This document shows positions 34,351-45,562 of a stretch of 64,000 bases of DNA, in pieces. The stretch is from Heloderma charlesbogerti (taxonomy: Eukaryota; Chordata; Lepidosauria; Squamata; Helodermatidae): contig JANEZZ010000986.1 in NCBI GenBank assembly GCA_026122225.1, positions 1,096,501 to 1,160,500 of the forward strand, in the 5' to 3' direction. A program made the position numbers and the translations under genes. The notes beneath the pieces were generated by a model that did not search any database, was not told the origin of the DNA, and was given only the letters and a program-made list of their open reading frames with translations. Each line of letters starts with the position of its first letter. The first letter of the stretch is position 1.

Positions 34351-34358
34351 GGTGTATG

Positions 34359-37300
34359 TAGTCATTTCTGGGTAGTTTGACAATCTGCATCTTCCAACCA
34401 AGATTGTGCAGATGTATGGCAGAATATCTTGTGAAATGTTCATGGATATGCACCCGAACCAGCGGCTTATCAAATGGCTATATGTACACTGCATATGTGA
34501 CCACTTGGAAAATGGTTGCCTGACTCCACTCATTGTTTCAAACATGAGACCATTATTTCAATGGGACCTGTGTGTGTTTAGCGTCTTAGGTTTTGCACCC
34601 AACATATTTTCCCATAGATCTGTTCTGAAGGAATAGCTTTCACTTCTTGAAAGCTGTTCTAATCGTACATACCATCTCCCATCATCCTTATCCAGTTCTC
34701 CACTCTGAAATGACATAATCATTTAAGTCTCTCGTCCAATGACAACAATGGAAATCTTTCTATTGACTTGAACGGAATGACAGTGTCATGTGTTGTTAGC
34801 AACACAAACAATTACCAATTGTATTTGTATGATGTGTTTTGTCACTGCTTCTTTCCTCCATCTTCTCTGCAGCTTCAGATATTGATAGTGTAATGAAATG
34901 AATGAAATATCCATACGTGTCAGATAAGGTCAGAAGCACAGAGCATTTCTTCTGTTGTAAGAAGAAGGATAACATGTCTATTAATAAGGGAAAATCCATA
35001 CAACATAAAAGCATAAACAATTTCTCTGAAATAAATTTATGTTGACTTCACACAATGCTAGTACAGAACAAAAAAAGATCACCAAGAAGAAGAGATTTAG
35101 GAATGAAATTTGACTGTACTGCAAATAGAAATCTTCACGGGAAGGTTTTCAGCAACTATCCCCAATATGTTAATAGTGAGCAAAAAGTTGGGTGAGATCT
35201 TTAAAACCATCTCCATTATATTTGGCTTCCGTTCTCAGGTTATCTGCTAGGCCTGTTGTGCTTTCAACAGCAATCCAATGTGCAGAAACTGAACAACTGA
35301 AGCCAGGACCAACTCAAGCTATTTGCATGCACTGGGCAAACAAATTATCAACTGTTCCCACATCCTGCTGCATGCAACAGGAAAGCATGGAGTGATGATT
35401 CCTTCTTCAGAGCTTTCCCAGTTATGTCCCCTTTGACCTGTTCCACATAAATGAATGGAATGAAGAGAAGGACCTTTCCTTCCATTCACTTGTAGCTGGT
35501 ATGCAGGAAAAGGGACTGCAGTTAGGAAAACAGAGGAGCAAGTGTGTTCTCCTAGGTAGGGAAATGCAGTGGGGCACTGCCAGGGCCCTACCCCTCTCAC
35601 AGATTTCCTCAAAGCAAAGTGAGGGCCTTCCTATGAATGCCTCTGGGCTACAAGTGAGGTCCAGAGACATTCCTAGGAAATGAAGGTGGTGTGTGGCTAC
35701 AGACTGACACTTTCCCCTGCAGCATGCCCGGCCACCAAGAAAAAGACGGAAAAAGAAGAAGAAAAAGGGACTCCTGTGAGATTGAGAGAGAAAAAGACGT
35801 AAGGGGAATGAGCTGGCTGGCAGAGAGGTGGGGGAGTAAAGGAGGTTGCCTTCAGGTTTCTGTTGGCACTGAAAAATATGGGTTCAAAGGCGTGGTTTAG
35901 AGCCTAGATCATTTTTCTGGCAAGCCTAAGACTTATTCAGACCTTCTCCATAGCATGTACTGGACAAAAACATGGACAAGAGGAAGTAGCACCACACCAC
36001 TGGACCCTTCCCTGATGAAATGCATACTGATGGCCATGCCTCTTTGACTTGCACTCATTTAGTATGATTCTTCAAAGGGGCACTAACTCATGTGTATAGG
36101 TGCTCCACATTGCTCATTGCTCTGCTACTGCCTCTTCCTGCCCCAGTTTAATTTCTGGGCCTTGGGAAAGGTGGAGACCACGAGCAGTTTGCAGCTGCTT
36201 TTGAGCCTTTACAGGCATTCATGTCAAGCGTTGGCAAAGCCCTCATTTGCAAGGTTGTCCCTTCCTTACTGCAGAGGTCTACCAAAGCATATCCTATATG
36301 CTTTGGGGAAGAGCTGTAAAGCTTTTCTCTTTGTGCTGGCATTCAATGACCAGGATTAAAGAGATGTGGTGCCATTCTGATTCGGGCAACATTTTGAACT
36401 GTTGAAACCCATGGTCAAGTATGGGATAGAAACTGTATTACATGAATTACTGTTATGGAACACCTCATTAAAATGCCCATGAACATCCGTTGTAACAATG
36501 GTCAGTTATGAATGACTGGCAAATCTGAGCCTTTCTTCTTGAGTCTCAATTTTAGTATGTGAACTTCTCTTCTTATCTAGTTGAAGACCATTTCTACATA
36601 CAATTTAACTCTCCACTAAGGCAGTCACACACATAATACACTTACCTATAGAATTTTATCTTAATTTCATTTTTTACTCTCTCGGATTTAATTCTCATTA
36701 ACCTTTAACTGGCAATTTTGGTCTCTATTATTGCTTTAAGTGAAAACATTGTAGTTATCTAGAGAACTGAATGTGTATTTGATCATTTTAACACTGTAGA
36801 TTAACCGTCACAGGCCTTAATTAATAATAATGCATGTGACATTCAAAAGGTTTAAATCATTTCTTAAATTATCTGATCTTGTGATTGAATGTTTTAAGAT
36901 TGGAGCCAAGGATTCTAGATTTTATATGCTTTCTTATCAGAGATATGAAGCAATGTAGTAAAATCAACAATTACACTGCAAAAAAGAAAATGACTACCAA
37001 TTTGTCAGCAGTTGTATGAAGATGTTCCACGGTAGTTAATGCAGAAGAATTATCATTCCTTTATGTAGACAGAAATTGATTTTGTGATTCATGCTATTAG
37101 CAAGCCGATAAAGATTCATCCTTGCATATTCAAGTAGATGCCTCTTTTGTCATTCTAGCAATGTCAGTGTTCAGTTCAGCACCAGGGACTATTCGGGAGG
37201 GTTGTTTTTGTTTTTTGTTTTCATTCAAACCTCATGAGAACTTCCTATTAATACAGAAAGCAAGTATGCATTAAGATGTATGTTAACTGCTCATCCAACA

Positions 37301-37989
37301 TTTATAGTTGTGGACATCTTTCTTACACTGCAAACCTATTCTTAAATTATGCCTGTTGAGTGGAGATAGGATTGCTACTACAAAATTTGACTGTGCCAGG
37401 AGAACACAACATCACAACACTATAGCACATTGATCTAGCATTACCATAGCATCAGTGAAGGCACAGCCAGTAGGACCAGACACCAGTGCAAGGGGGGGGG
37501 GTGTCAAATGGACATAGTTGGTGATGAGCTTAGTCAGAATATTATGCTCACTCTGGGATTGGTTATGCACATGGCAGAAATAAAAACACTCTCACTGTTG
37601 CTGATGGAGAATCCAAGATGACTGTCCTCCTTTCCTCCAGTTCCCACTGCATCAGACAATAGGATCCCAACGTGGATGCCCGACAGACATCCTTCCCGCT
37701 GGATGGAAGCCACTTATGTGCGAGCAGCTCCCTGCACCTGGGAAAGTGTGGATAATCATACTGGTTTTTCTCATAGAATTGGGACTGAGATTTGCCAGTT
37801 TTTTTGGGGGGGGGACCATGCAGTTTTCCCCCGTCCAGAGGGATAGATACTTTAAATGGTTTCACAACAATGCAGGAGCTACTCCTAAGAAGTGGCTTCC
37901 ATGCAGCTGGGAAAGCATCTAAAGGAACCTAACTCAAGAGTCAAGAGTGGCATGACACGCTGAGGCCATGGAGTGGCATGGGCTGGCTG
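34359..37989. other. Long unique stretch, no gene seen
   Basis: About 3.6 kb with no recognised mobile element. AT-rich stretches at about 36800-37110 (TTAATTAATAATAATGCATG and neighbours) have the look of conserved non-coding DNA but are unproven. A run of nine or ten G lies near 37492. Short open frames such as 35319-35612 and 37563-37865 have no supporting features. Confidence 0.4.
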
Positions 37990-39347
37990 GAACATGCTGG
38001 GAGTTGTAGGACGTTTTCTGCCTAAACAGCCATAGGATTGCACCCTACATGGGCATCTGCACAAAGGGGCAATGGGCCACAGTTGCACCTCCCAGAATCT
38101 CCAGATTTCCATCTTTCATTTTAAAAAGCAGGTCTCTAGCCCTTGTAGAACCTGAGATATGAGGCAAAATCTAAACACACTATTCTTACCATTTGTTTAG
38201 TAAGCAAAACCTTCCCTCTCCTGCCTTTCAGGATTTTCAGCCAATGAATGAAGTCATAGCAAGGTTGGACATATCCATTGCCTGGAAAAGGAATTTCCTG
38301 GTTCATTTTAAAGCCTGGGGGGGCAGTTTCCCTGGTGGGAAATGATCGCTGCCTCAAAGACTCAATTCTGAAATCTATGATCTTTGTGTAGCTCAGACTG
38401 GACGTGGTGTATCTACTCAAAAGAAAATATAGGAGATCTTTATAACTCAGGTCTTATTAATTTTTTCTGAGTTTTTAAACAGTAAAAAATTACCCTGACA
38501 ATGCATGCAGATATCATCATTATCATATCTACCTTACAGGAGTCAGGTGTCTGGCTGAGAGAATGTGGGTTACACCTGTCCTGTGAAAGTAGCCCAGTGT
38601 TTTTATTCCTGTTTTATTGGGGGTGGGGGAGGGAATAGTGTAGCACATGAGAACTCTGCAGTGTAGTCCAGTTTTGTTATCAAAACTGGTGTATTGGTTA
38701 TGTTAGGGAAATTCAGAGAGGGTGATGTTTATTGATGAAGCAGTGCAATTATTAAGTCTAGAAGGGATTGCTGGGATGTATATGTATGTGCATGTAGCTT
38801 TTAGAAAATGTGCAAGTTTTAGTTCTTGCAGGAGGCCTGGGTGGAGCCCCTCCCTCCCTCTCTCTTTTAGTGCAGGCCTTGTTGGAGCTGAGACAATGTG
38901 CCACGCAGCTCCACAGAAGTTAATGTTTTCTCATGTATTGTAGTAATGAAGAACCCTGTGAAAGTACCTGACTTTATTGTGAGCTGCCTACAGAGCAGAG
39001 CCCAGAAGTGGACTGCAAGCTGAGCAGTTTGCCCATGCCCCCAACCCCAGTCCCCATATTAGCCATGCCCTTCATGCTTGTAAAGACTCTTGGCCCAAGG
39101 GCCAGTACAGGGGTGAAAGGAGCCAAGAAAAGAATTGAGGGATTCAGCTGTTGGTGGAAATACATTGTCTGGACACCAGGGTGACCTACTGAGAAACAAC
39201 AGAATTAGGTCTGTATACGAAGTTCTCAAAGTAGACCTGGTACCCAGGCCTTGTCACTGCTCAGTTACCAGATCTATCAAAAATGGTGGATCTGTTCTTT
39301 GATGCTGCCAGGGCTTTTTTAAAAAGTGTGCAACCATGCACAAAATA
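37990..39347. other. No gene seen; one half foldback repeat
   Basis: Half of the small foldback repeat lies at 37990-38046 (GCTGGGAGTTGTAGGAC ... GGATTGCACCC). The minus-strand frame 38136-38420 and others look like chance. No microsatellite of note. Confidence 0.4.
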
Positions 39348-40405
39348 CAAAATCCACAGTGAGGCAATACTTTTATTAGGACCAGCCAAAATTGTGCTAG
39401 CCTTCAAGTTCTCCAGAACAGGAGTGCACAGAAGGTAGAGCTGGATCTACCGGTAGGTCTTTGGGCAATTTGCAGTCGATCAGCAAGGATTTCTGACAAC
39501 CAATTGTTTAGCAACAGTGACAACAACATGAATTCCCCCTACCCCAAATTATTCTGCTGAAATGAAGAAAGCTAGGGATAACCAGAAGTAGATTTTTGTG
39601 TGGAAGGACTATAGGCTTTGTTCAGTTCTGATACTCAAAACAAGTTCCTGGGCTCAGAATTCTTTAATTCTAAATAACGTCTTCTGCATCAGGTCCCAAT
39701 TGGGGGATCTCAGGATTCTAGTGAAAAACAAAGTAGATCCTGTAAGAAATCCTTCCTGGGAGAACAAAGTCCAAAAATTTGGCTAGATGTTATGGCTGTG
39801 ATCTGCAGTTAGACAGACCCAGTCTCAAAATGGAGATTTGCAGTCTGAGTGAATTAGTCAGAGGCAGGTATTGCAAGTATCAGGTTACACCTAGCAATGC
39901 ATTTGGGGAAGAAGAACCAATGTCTGACCTCCATTTCTGAGAACACAAAGGCCATCTGTAACTAATCTGCCTCTTGTTTTAGGTGAAAACACAGGTTAAA
40001 GTAGAAGTGCAGGCAAATATGACAGTCCTTATATTAACAAATTTAGGTAGTACATTAGGTAAAAAGGTAAACCGAGGCCATATTGTGAGTATTACCTAGT
40101 AGTTGGAGGGGATGGAATCCTCAGTGCAAAATCTCTCCTCAGGTAAATAGTAAATCATCATCTGGTTCCATCCCTACCACTAAGTAATTCATTCAGACTG
40201 CAAATATCCATTTTGAGACTGGATCTATCTAAACTGCAGACCTCATGGCCATAACACCTGGCCAAATTTTGGGACTTGGTTCCCCCATGCTCTGCTTTTT
40301 GTACCACTTAGTATGATGAAGAGTTCTGGAGAGCTCAAAAGCTTTCACAAGTTTGTGGAATTTGGTAGGTCCTAATAAAGGTATTGTCCGACTGTAGATT
40401 TTGAT
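39348..40405. repeat. Long interrupted inverted repeat
   Basis: The left arm is in two parts, 39348-39435 and 39755-39870. The right arm pairs with them at about 40180-40300 and 40335-40400. Paired tracts include TGCAGTCTGAGTGAATTA with TAATTCATTCAGACTGCA, CAGTCTCAAAATGGAGATTT with its inverse, and GGCAATACTTTTATTAGGAC with GTCCTAATAAAGGTATTGTC. The left arm contains about 300 bp extra (39436-39754). Each arm has an imperfect hairpin GAGTTC-TGGA-GAGCTC (40321-40336 on the right) preceded by ATGATGA and followed by AAAAGC, reminiscent of a hammerhead-ribozyme core. This would fit a Penelope-like element, but the identity is open. Confidence 0.6.
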
Positions 40406-40547
40406 ATTTTTTTCTTATGAACCCGTTGGTAGGGCTAATGCTTGTATGTATACACACAGAGAGAATGTGCAAACACACACCAAATGTACAGTTCCAGGAA
40501 AAAAATATGCAATGTAGCTACAGCCTGCAGGGCAGAGCCTACAGTGA

Positions 40548-40604
40548 GCAGCGGGTTGGAGTAGATGGTCTCCGAGGTCACTTCCAACTCTATGATTCTA
40601 TAAC
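40548..40604 (+). mobile_element. CR1 LINE 3' end
   Basis: GCGGGTTGGAGTAGATGGTC followed by GAGGTCACTTCCAACTCTAT and an ATTCTATA end. This is the diagnostic CR1 3' terminus with its 8-bp ATTCTATG-type tail. Only about 57 bp remain. Confidence 0.8.
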
Positions 40605-42029
40605 AAGGACAGTGATGCCATAAAATATTCAATATGACATTCTTAAGAGTGCTGTTCTGTGTTTGTGCATGTTTTCCCCCTTCTTGTTCTTAATTTTTAT
40701 ATATCCCCCACTCCAAATACAGTTTAGTTGGAGTTCATGATGCCTCTTATGTGAAGCTTAACTAGAATACTCTTCTGCGTTACTGCTATCAAATGCTCAG
40801 GATTTTCTGCCACTTGTGTAGACTTTTAAATGTCATGAAATATGACTAAGCAACAAAGTATGTGCAGACACACAAAGAAAATGTACAGGCATGTTGTAGC
40901 TGCACATCCTTGCGTGCGAATTACAATCACCCCGGGACAATTCCTGCAGATGCTCATGATACCCTAATTATTTATATGGAAACGAATTTGGTGAAGAAAG
41001 GCAAATAAACATTTTACATAATACATACATACATACGTTAAAAAAAACCAGAACAAAACATCGCTTTATCAAACACAATTCTGTCACTACTTTGTTTATT
41101 TATTTATTTATTTTTTAAAAATAGTCTCTGTGGGAGTGCAAGTATGCTCCTGCTAAGTGAGAAATAAATAAAGTATTTCTATTTCCCCGGTTGGCTGGCC
41201 ACTTGCACAGTTCCAAAACCGAGGAAATGCATTGCCCCAAAAGAAGACAAAAAGGACCTCAGAACATCACTTTCTTGGGAAAATAAAATAGTGGCCACTC
41301 TGCTTCTCTTCCCCCTAAAATAATTTCACCTCGCCCCCAAAATATAGCTGAAACAAACCAGCCGATTTCAAGATGGGTAGAACAATGGAGAAATGGTTCT
41401 TGTTAATTCAGAATAGTCCTGCTTTATCTTCCCACCCATCTGAATTCAAGATGCAAATTAAAATACTCAAACTTGTGGCTCAGCCTTGCCATCTCCTCCA
41501 CTTCCTACAGCCCACTGTGAATGTAGGTGATACTGGGGGACAATGGGATGCAGTACACAGAGTCTTAGGTTTGTGCTAGGTTTGGATAGTGGAGGACCAA
41601 GTTCATATCTATGATGTATTAAGTTCATGGGTGGCTATGTCATTGTTTTGAAATTAAGCCTGTGATCTTATGCACACCTCCCTAGGAATAACAACCATTT
41701 AGCATAGTAGGATATCCTTCTGTGCCATTTTGCACAGAAGCAACTGGAGAAACCATTTGTGAGTACACAGAATATAACAAGCCATTGCACCTGTTCAGTG
41801 TTGGAGCATGCACAGAATAAACTTGAGTCTAAACCATTTTATTAATTCCTACTCAGTGATATACCTCCAGCAAGTTGGCAGGCAACAACTGTATATTTGA
41901 CATACAGATATATACTTACAGGCCATGAAGGCTTTTACAGTCTGTGCAGCATGTCCTCTAAAGCATTCTGGTGAGTTTGCAGAACTCCTGTCTAGGCCCT
42001 GTGGCATCCCTGTTATTGCAATGCCTGAA
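40605..42029. other. No gene seen
   Basis: About 1.4 kb of unique-looking DNA with a TTTATTTATTTATTTATT tract near 41094-41112 and short ATAC repeats near 41022-41036. Confidence 0.4.
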
Positions 42030-42135
42030 GTAGTTTATTTATTTTTTTATTATTATTACTCAGATTTATATGCCGGTTTTCACAGAGTTATCAAAGCAGT
42101 TATTATCACAAACAACAGTAAAACATAACAATAAA
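42030..42135 (-). mobile_element. LINE 3'-end remnant (L2-like)
   Basis: TTTATTTTTTTATTATTATT, then TTATATGCCGGTTTTCACAG and AAAGCAGTTATTATCACA, the inverted end of an L2-like LINE. Confidence 0.4.
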
Positions 42136-43079
42136 ACTGCCCTATTTATTCCATGAAGACAGCTGGAAAATGTGCATACGTTTTCCCACACCATTCTAGT
42201 AAATGGGAAAGGATTTTGTACTTCATGTGTACATCTTTGTTCTTACACAGGATGAGTCTACAAATTACATCAGAAAAATTTGCGAGGAAACGTTCTCATT
42301 ACACTTCTCAAAATACACACTTAAATTGCACCTTGCAATCATTCAAAAGATGGAGCACTGAGCATTAAGTAAAATATACCTGAGGTATATATACCTGAGG
42401 TATGTTGGTATATATCACCAAATTCTCAAATACTGGTGCCAAAAGCTGAATTAAAATCAGAAGGGGAAAAAAACTGTTGGAACTCAACCATCAAATTTTC
42501 TAAGAGTATATTTTGAACTCGGTTCCCTCATAAATATAGATGTATATTGTGAGAATTATTTCTAATGACTTTTAGTATGATTCCAATATGTATTGTGGAA
42601 TAGAAATGGACCAGGAGGGGAGGATACTGACACATTCTCAAAATTAGCATTTTCAGCTGTCTTTGTGTGTGAGAGAGTTTAAAAATACGATAATTTAATT
42701 TATAGGGGTTTTTTAGCTCAAAGAAAATGACTTTCAAAATGTTTGTTTGACAAAAAACTTCAACATTACAAATTTGATTTTTGTTACTCTGAATGTTTCT
42801 CTGTGAAGGGGTACCTGTAATTCTTATGTTTAGAGGTCTGAGAAATAAATACTCTGGATTTAGACTAAGCTTAATAGATGTAAAGCTCAATCTTATCATT
42901 CCACACTTCCATGCAGCCACAAACAGTTTGATGTTCTTCCTGCCAGTCTAGTATAAATCCTGGTGAGGTCTAGACTGAGATTAATCTGGAGCATTTGGAA
43001 ATCCTGGCCTGGATCAAGGAACAATACCTAGATGCAGTAGAGAGAAAGGTGAGACAGCAAGGCACATTCCATTGATTCA
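42136..43079. other. No gene seen
   Basis: AT-rich sequence with a short tandem duplication of ATACCTGAGGTAT at about 42376-42402. The 130-codon minus frame at 42528-42920 has no exon features. Confidence 0.4.
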
Positions 43080-43335
43080 GCTGAAAGATCAACAGCCATT
43101 TGGGTTCTCCCCTCCCTGAACAGTTTCTATTCCTTCTGGTTGTTATAAAAATAATTATGTAACACTAAGAACTGGTATCTAAATTTGCTTGTTTTCCTCT
43201 TCCCTCCTCATCCCTTTTTCCTTTTGTGCTGTGTCTTTTAGATTGTAAGCTTATGCACAGGGACTATCTTGTTTCTAATCTTTGTACAGCACCTAGACAA
43301 TTTGGGGGGGGGTATGTTAAATACAAATAATATAC
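43080..43335 (+). mobile_element. L2 3'-UTR-like fragment
   Basis: Parallel to 10760-11032: CCTGAACAGTTTCTATTCC, then TAGATTGTAAGCTTATGCAC, GGGACTATCTTGTTTC and GTACAGCACCTAGACAATTT, the order of the L2 3' end. Confidence 0.5.
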
Positions 43336-43433
43336 AAATGCAGGAGAACAAAAATGTTAGGAGTTTGTCATGGAGGACATGGGTCTTTTTATTCAAAACA
43401 TTTGTGTAAATGTTTTGCTCATGGTAGATATAT

Positions 43434-43504
43434 TGGCCATGCTGGCAGGGAATGATGAGAGTTGTAGTCCAACACACCTGGAAGGTACTATATTGGGGAA
43501 GGTT
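43434..43504. mobile_element. One arm of a family C MITE
   Basis: GGCCATGCTGGCAGGGAATG ... GTTGTAGTCCAACACACCTG ... TATTGGGGAAGG equals the right arm of the short palindromic MITE. The left arm is absent. Confidence 0.6.
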
Positions 43505-43929
43505 ACACTAGGCCTTCAGTTGATTATGCTGCCATTCACTACATACAACTGTCTGTGCAAGTTTTCAGTTTCCTTGGTTCTGGAGTTTTTATTGTTAACA
43601 CATAGTTAACCAGCAAAACAATCCTTTGAATTAATCAAACATTCATTTTTAGCATCTCCGGGAAGTTCTAAAATGCTCGTCATAACACTACTGATTTTCT
43701 TCATTTCCACACCCTGTTCCACAAGTTATTGTATATTACTCAGCAGGATTGCAGATTTTATTATATGCCCTTACAGTCAGTATGTTTTGGGGGTTTTGAC
43801 TGAATGCATTAATGATATGATACGCAGGAGTCAGGATGAAAAAAGCAGGACCCTGTATATAAAGAACCCCGTGCACAGCTTCAGATAAAAGATACAGACG
43901 TAAACTGAGAAGAGTGTCCTTATGAATGC

Positions 43930-43935
43930 TTTAAT
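43930..43935 (-). terminator. Possible polyadenylation signal ATTAAA
   Basis: ATTAAA on the minus strand, 61 bp after the stop codon of the candidate terminal exon at 43996-44109. It is a common variant of AATAAA and would give a short 3' UTR. It depends entirely on that exon being real. Confidence 0.35.
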
Positions 43936-43995
43936 TGTTTTGGGGCCAAAGGAAATGAAATCAGATTGGGCAAGGGGGGGAGACCCCAATCTCAC

Positions 43996-44109
43996 TCAGT
44001 TTGGTTCTTTGATCCACTGATTAACATTTGCAAGCACTAACTCACTTTTCTGATTGAGGCGACTGTTGTCACTTCGTGCTGCTTCCAGAGCCTGGTGCAA
44101 AGTTTCCAG
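43996..44109 (-). CDS. Candidate terminal exon of an unidentified coiled-coil protein
   Basis: Reads 37 codons from a strong splice acceptor (TTTGATCTGTCTGCATCCACAG, ending at 44110) to a TGA at 43998-43996. The peptide begins LETLHQALEAARSDNSRLN and ends NVNQWIKEPN. Its Leu/Ala spacing and high Glu/Gln/Arg content are typical of a coiled coil. Codon use is like a vertebrate gene. It joins in phase 0 to the candidate exon at 44607-44732. An internal GTGAGT donor at 44045-44040 would alternatively make this an internal exon of 64 bp. I do not recognise the protein; centrosomal and sperm-tail coiled-coil proteins look like this, but so do many others. No match to any mobile element was seen. 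Confidence 0.45.
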   Translation of the reverse strand: METLHQALEAARSDNSRLNQKSELVLANVNQWIKEPN

Positions 44110-44606
44110 CTGTGGATGCAGACAGATCAAAGCTTATGATGGACTCCCTAGAACACAGTCTATCTGGGATACTAATAATAGTCTGTACTACTTGTAAAGA
44201 ATCAAGTCATTTTTCTCCACTCTTTCAAATAATCAGGGTTTCCTTGTACATGCTATTAATTGATTCAATATGCCAAAAGGAATGTCTGAACTTTTCCCAC
44301 GCCTTACTTTTACCCATTTATTATACTATACATTAGTCTACCTCCAGAGGTTGTTTTAATTGAAATCAGGTTTACTTTATTTTTTAAAAAATGGATTGAT
44401 TACAACTTGTTTCTGTTTCAATTCTGTGTTCTTTTTTATTTCGGGGATATGGTTGGATTACTGCATTTGAAGGTCGGTTTTGTGCTTTGCAGTTCAGTGC
44501 TTTTGGTACACAAAGAATGGGTGTGTTATAGTACGAGTTGAAATGCACAACAAATCACAGGCGGGCTGGAAGATGGTGGTAGGAGAATGTGGCATCACTG
44601 ACTGAC

Positions 44607-44732
44607 AAGCTGCCGCAGCTCCTGTTCAAGTTTCTGGAACGTGCCCAGCTCCTTCTGATAGCTTTCAGGACAGCTGGGGACTTCCACTGGAATCTCAAAA
44701 GCTTCCGGGTGCACAAACAGCTTTCTAGACTG
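44607..44732 (-). CDS. Candidate coding exon of the same coiled-coil protein
   Basis: Begins after a NAGNAG-type acceptor (ATTCCTTTAGCAG; exon from 44732 or 44729) immediately downstream of an in-frame TAG, as expected at an intron edge. It encodes about 42 codons: KLFVHPEAFEIPVEVPSCPE, then YQKELGTFQKLEQELRQL. Third-position bases are G/C-biased, unlike the AT-rich surroundings. The donor assumed here, CTT then GTCAGT at 44606-44601, is weak. Without splicing the frame ends three codons later at a TGA (44597-44595), followed by AATAAA motifs near 44436 and 44375. So it may also be a terminal exon by itself. Upstream exons would lie at higher coordinates, but none was recognised. Confidence 0.5.
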
Positions 44733-44841
44733 CTAAAGGAATCTCCCAGTCTTGCCACACAGAGAGAGACACAAAGACAGAGACGCACAGACATCTTTAA
44801 GAAGGTAGCCAGGTTTTAGGATACGAAAAATGACAGGTAGG

Positions 44842-45224
44842 TAAGGATGTACAGAGTTTGTCCAATCTGTTCCATCTGCGTTTCATGAATCTGATTTTTT
44901 CCAATTTCCCAAATTTGTGCAAATTTGCACTTGCAAAAATGTGCAAATCCCCCCGCCCCATGCACAAATCCTAGCAAAATGTGCATTGTCATGCTTTACC
45001 CTATGGGGGAAATGCACATTTTCAGACAGAGTTTTTTTTATTTTATGTATATTTCTATGACTAAATTTGTGTAAAATTCTGGAAAGTAAAAAAACAAAAT
45101 GGTCTGCAAGTCTGCAGAATCCGTGCGACTCAGGGGAAAAGCTGATCTGCTGCAGAATCTGCAGGTCGGATTCATATAGCTCTGAACTAATTGGATTCTG
45201 CTACAGATTCCTCCAACATCCCTA
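44842..45224. mobile_element. AT-rich hAT-type MITE (family B) with duplication
   Basis: A 383-bp element with ends TAAGGATG and CATCCCTA. The flanks CAGGTAGG (44834-44841) and CTGGCAGG (45225-45232) are 6 of 8 identical. The interior has repeated GTGCAAAT/ATGTGCA motifs and a subterminal CTGCTGCAGAATCTGCAGG. It lies about 100 bp upstream of the candidate exon at 44607-44732 on the minus strand, so would be intronic if that gene is real. Confidence 0.75.
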
Positions 45225-45434
45225 CTGGCAGGTCACAATTATCAGCTGATGGGTAGGATATGTAAGGTGCTAGGTCCTTCAATGCTTTCTCATTGGTGAG
45301 TTTTGTCGCATTCAGTGAGGCATCACTTCTCCGAGCTCCTGCTCACCAGGCAGGTACGTTCTGCCTCTGACACTTCCTACTCATTCAGACCACTTGTGCT
45401 GTGAAGTTAGTGACCTGATAATGGATTGCATAGT

Positions 45435-45562
45435 GCAGCCTTCCCCAACCTGGTGCCCTCCAGATGTTATGGACTTCATTTCCCATCAGCCCCAGCCAGC
45501 TGACCAATGGTCAGGGATGCTGGGAGTTGTTGTGCAAAATATCTGGAGAGCATCAGTCCGGG
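45435..45562. mobile_element. Short palindromic hAT-like MITE (family C)
   Basis: Left arm CAGCCTTCCCCAACCTGGTG and GCCCTCCAGATGTTATGGAC; right arm GGGAGTTGTTGTGCAAAATA and TCTGGAGAGCATCAG in the inverse order. The flanks were not resolved. Confidence 0.65.
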
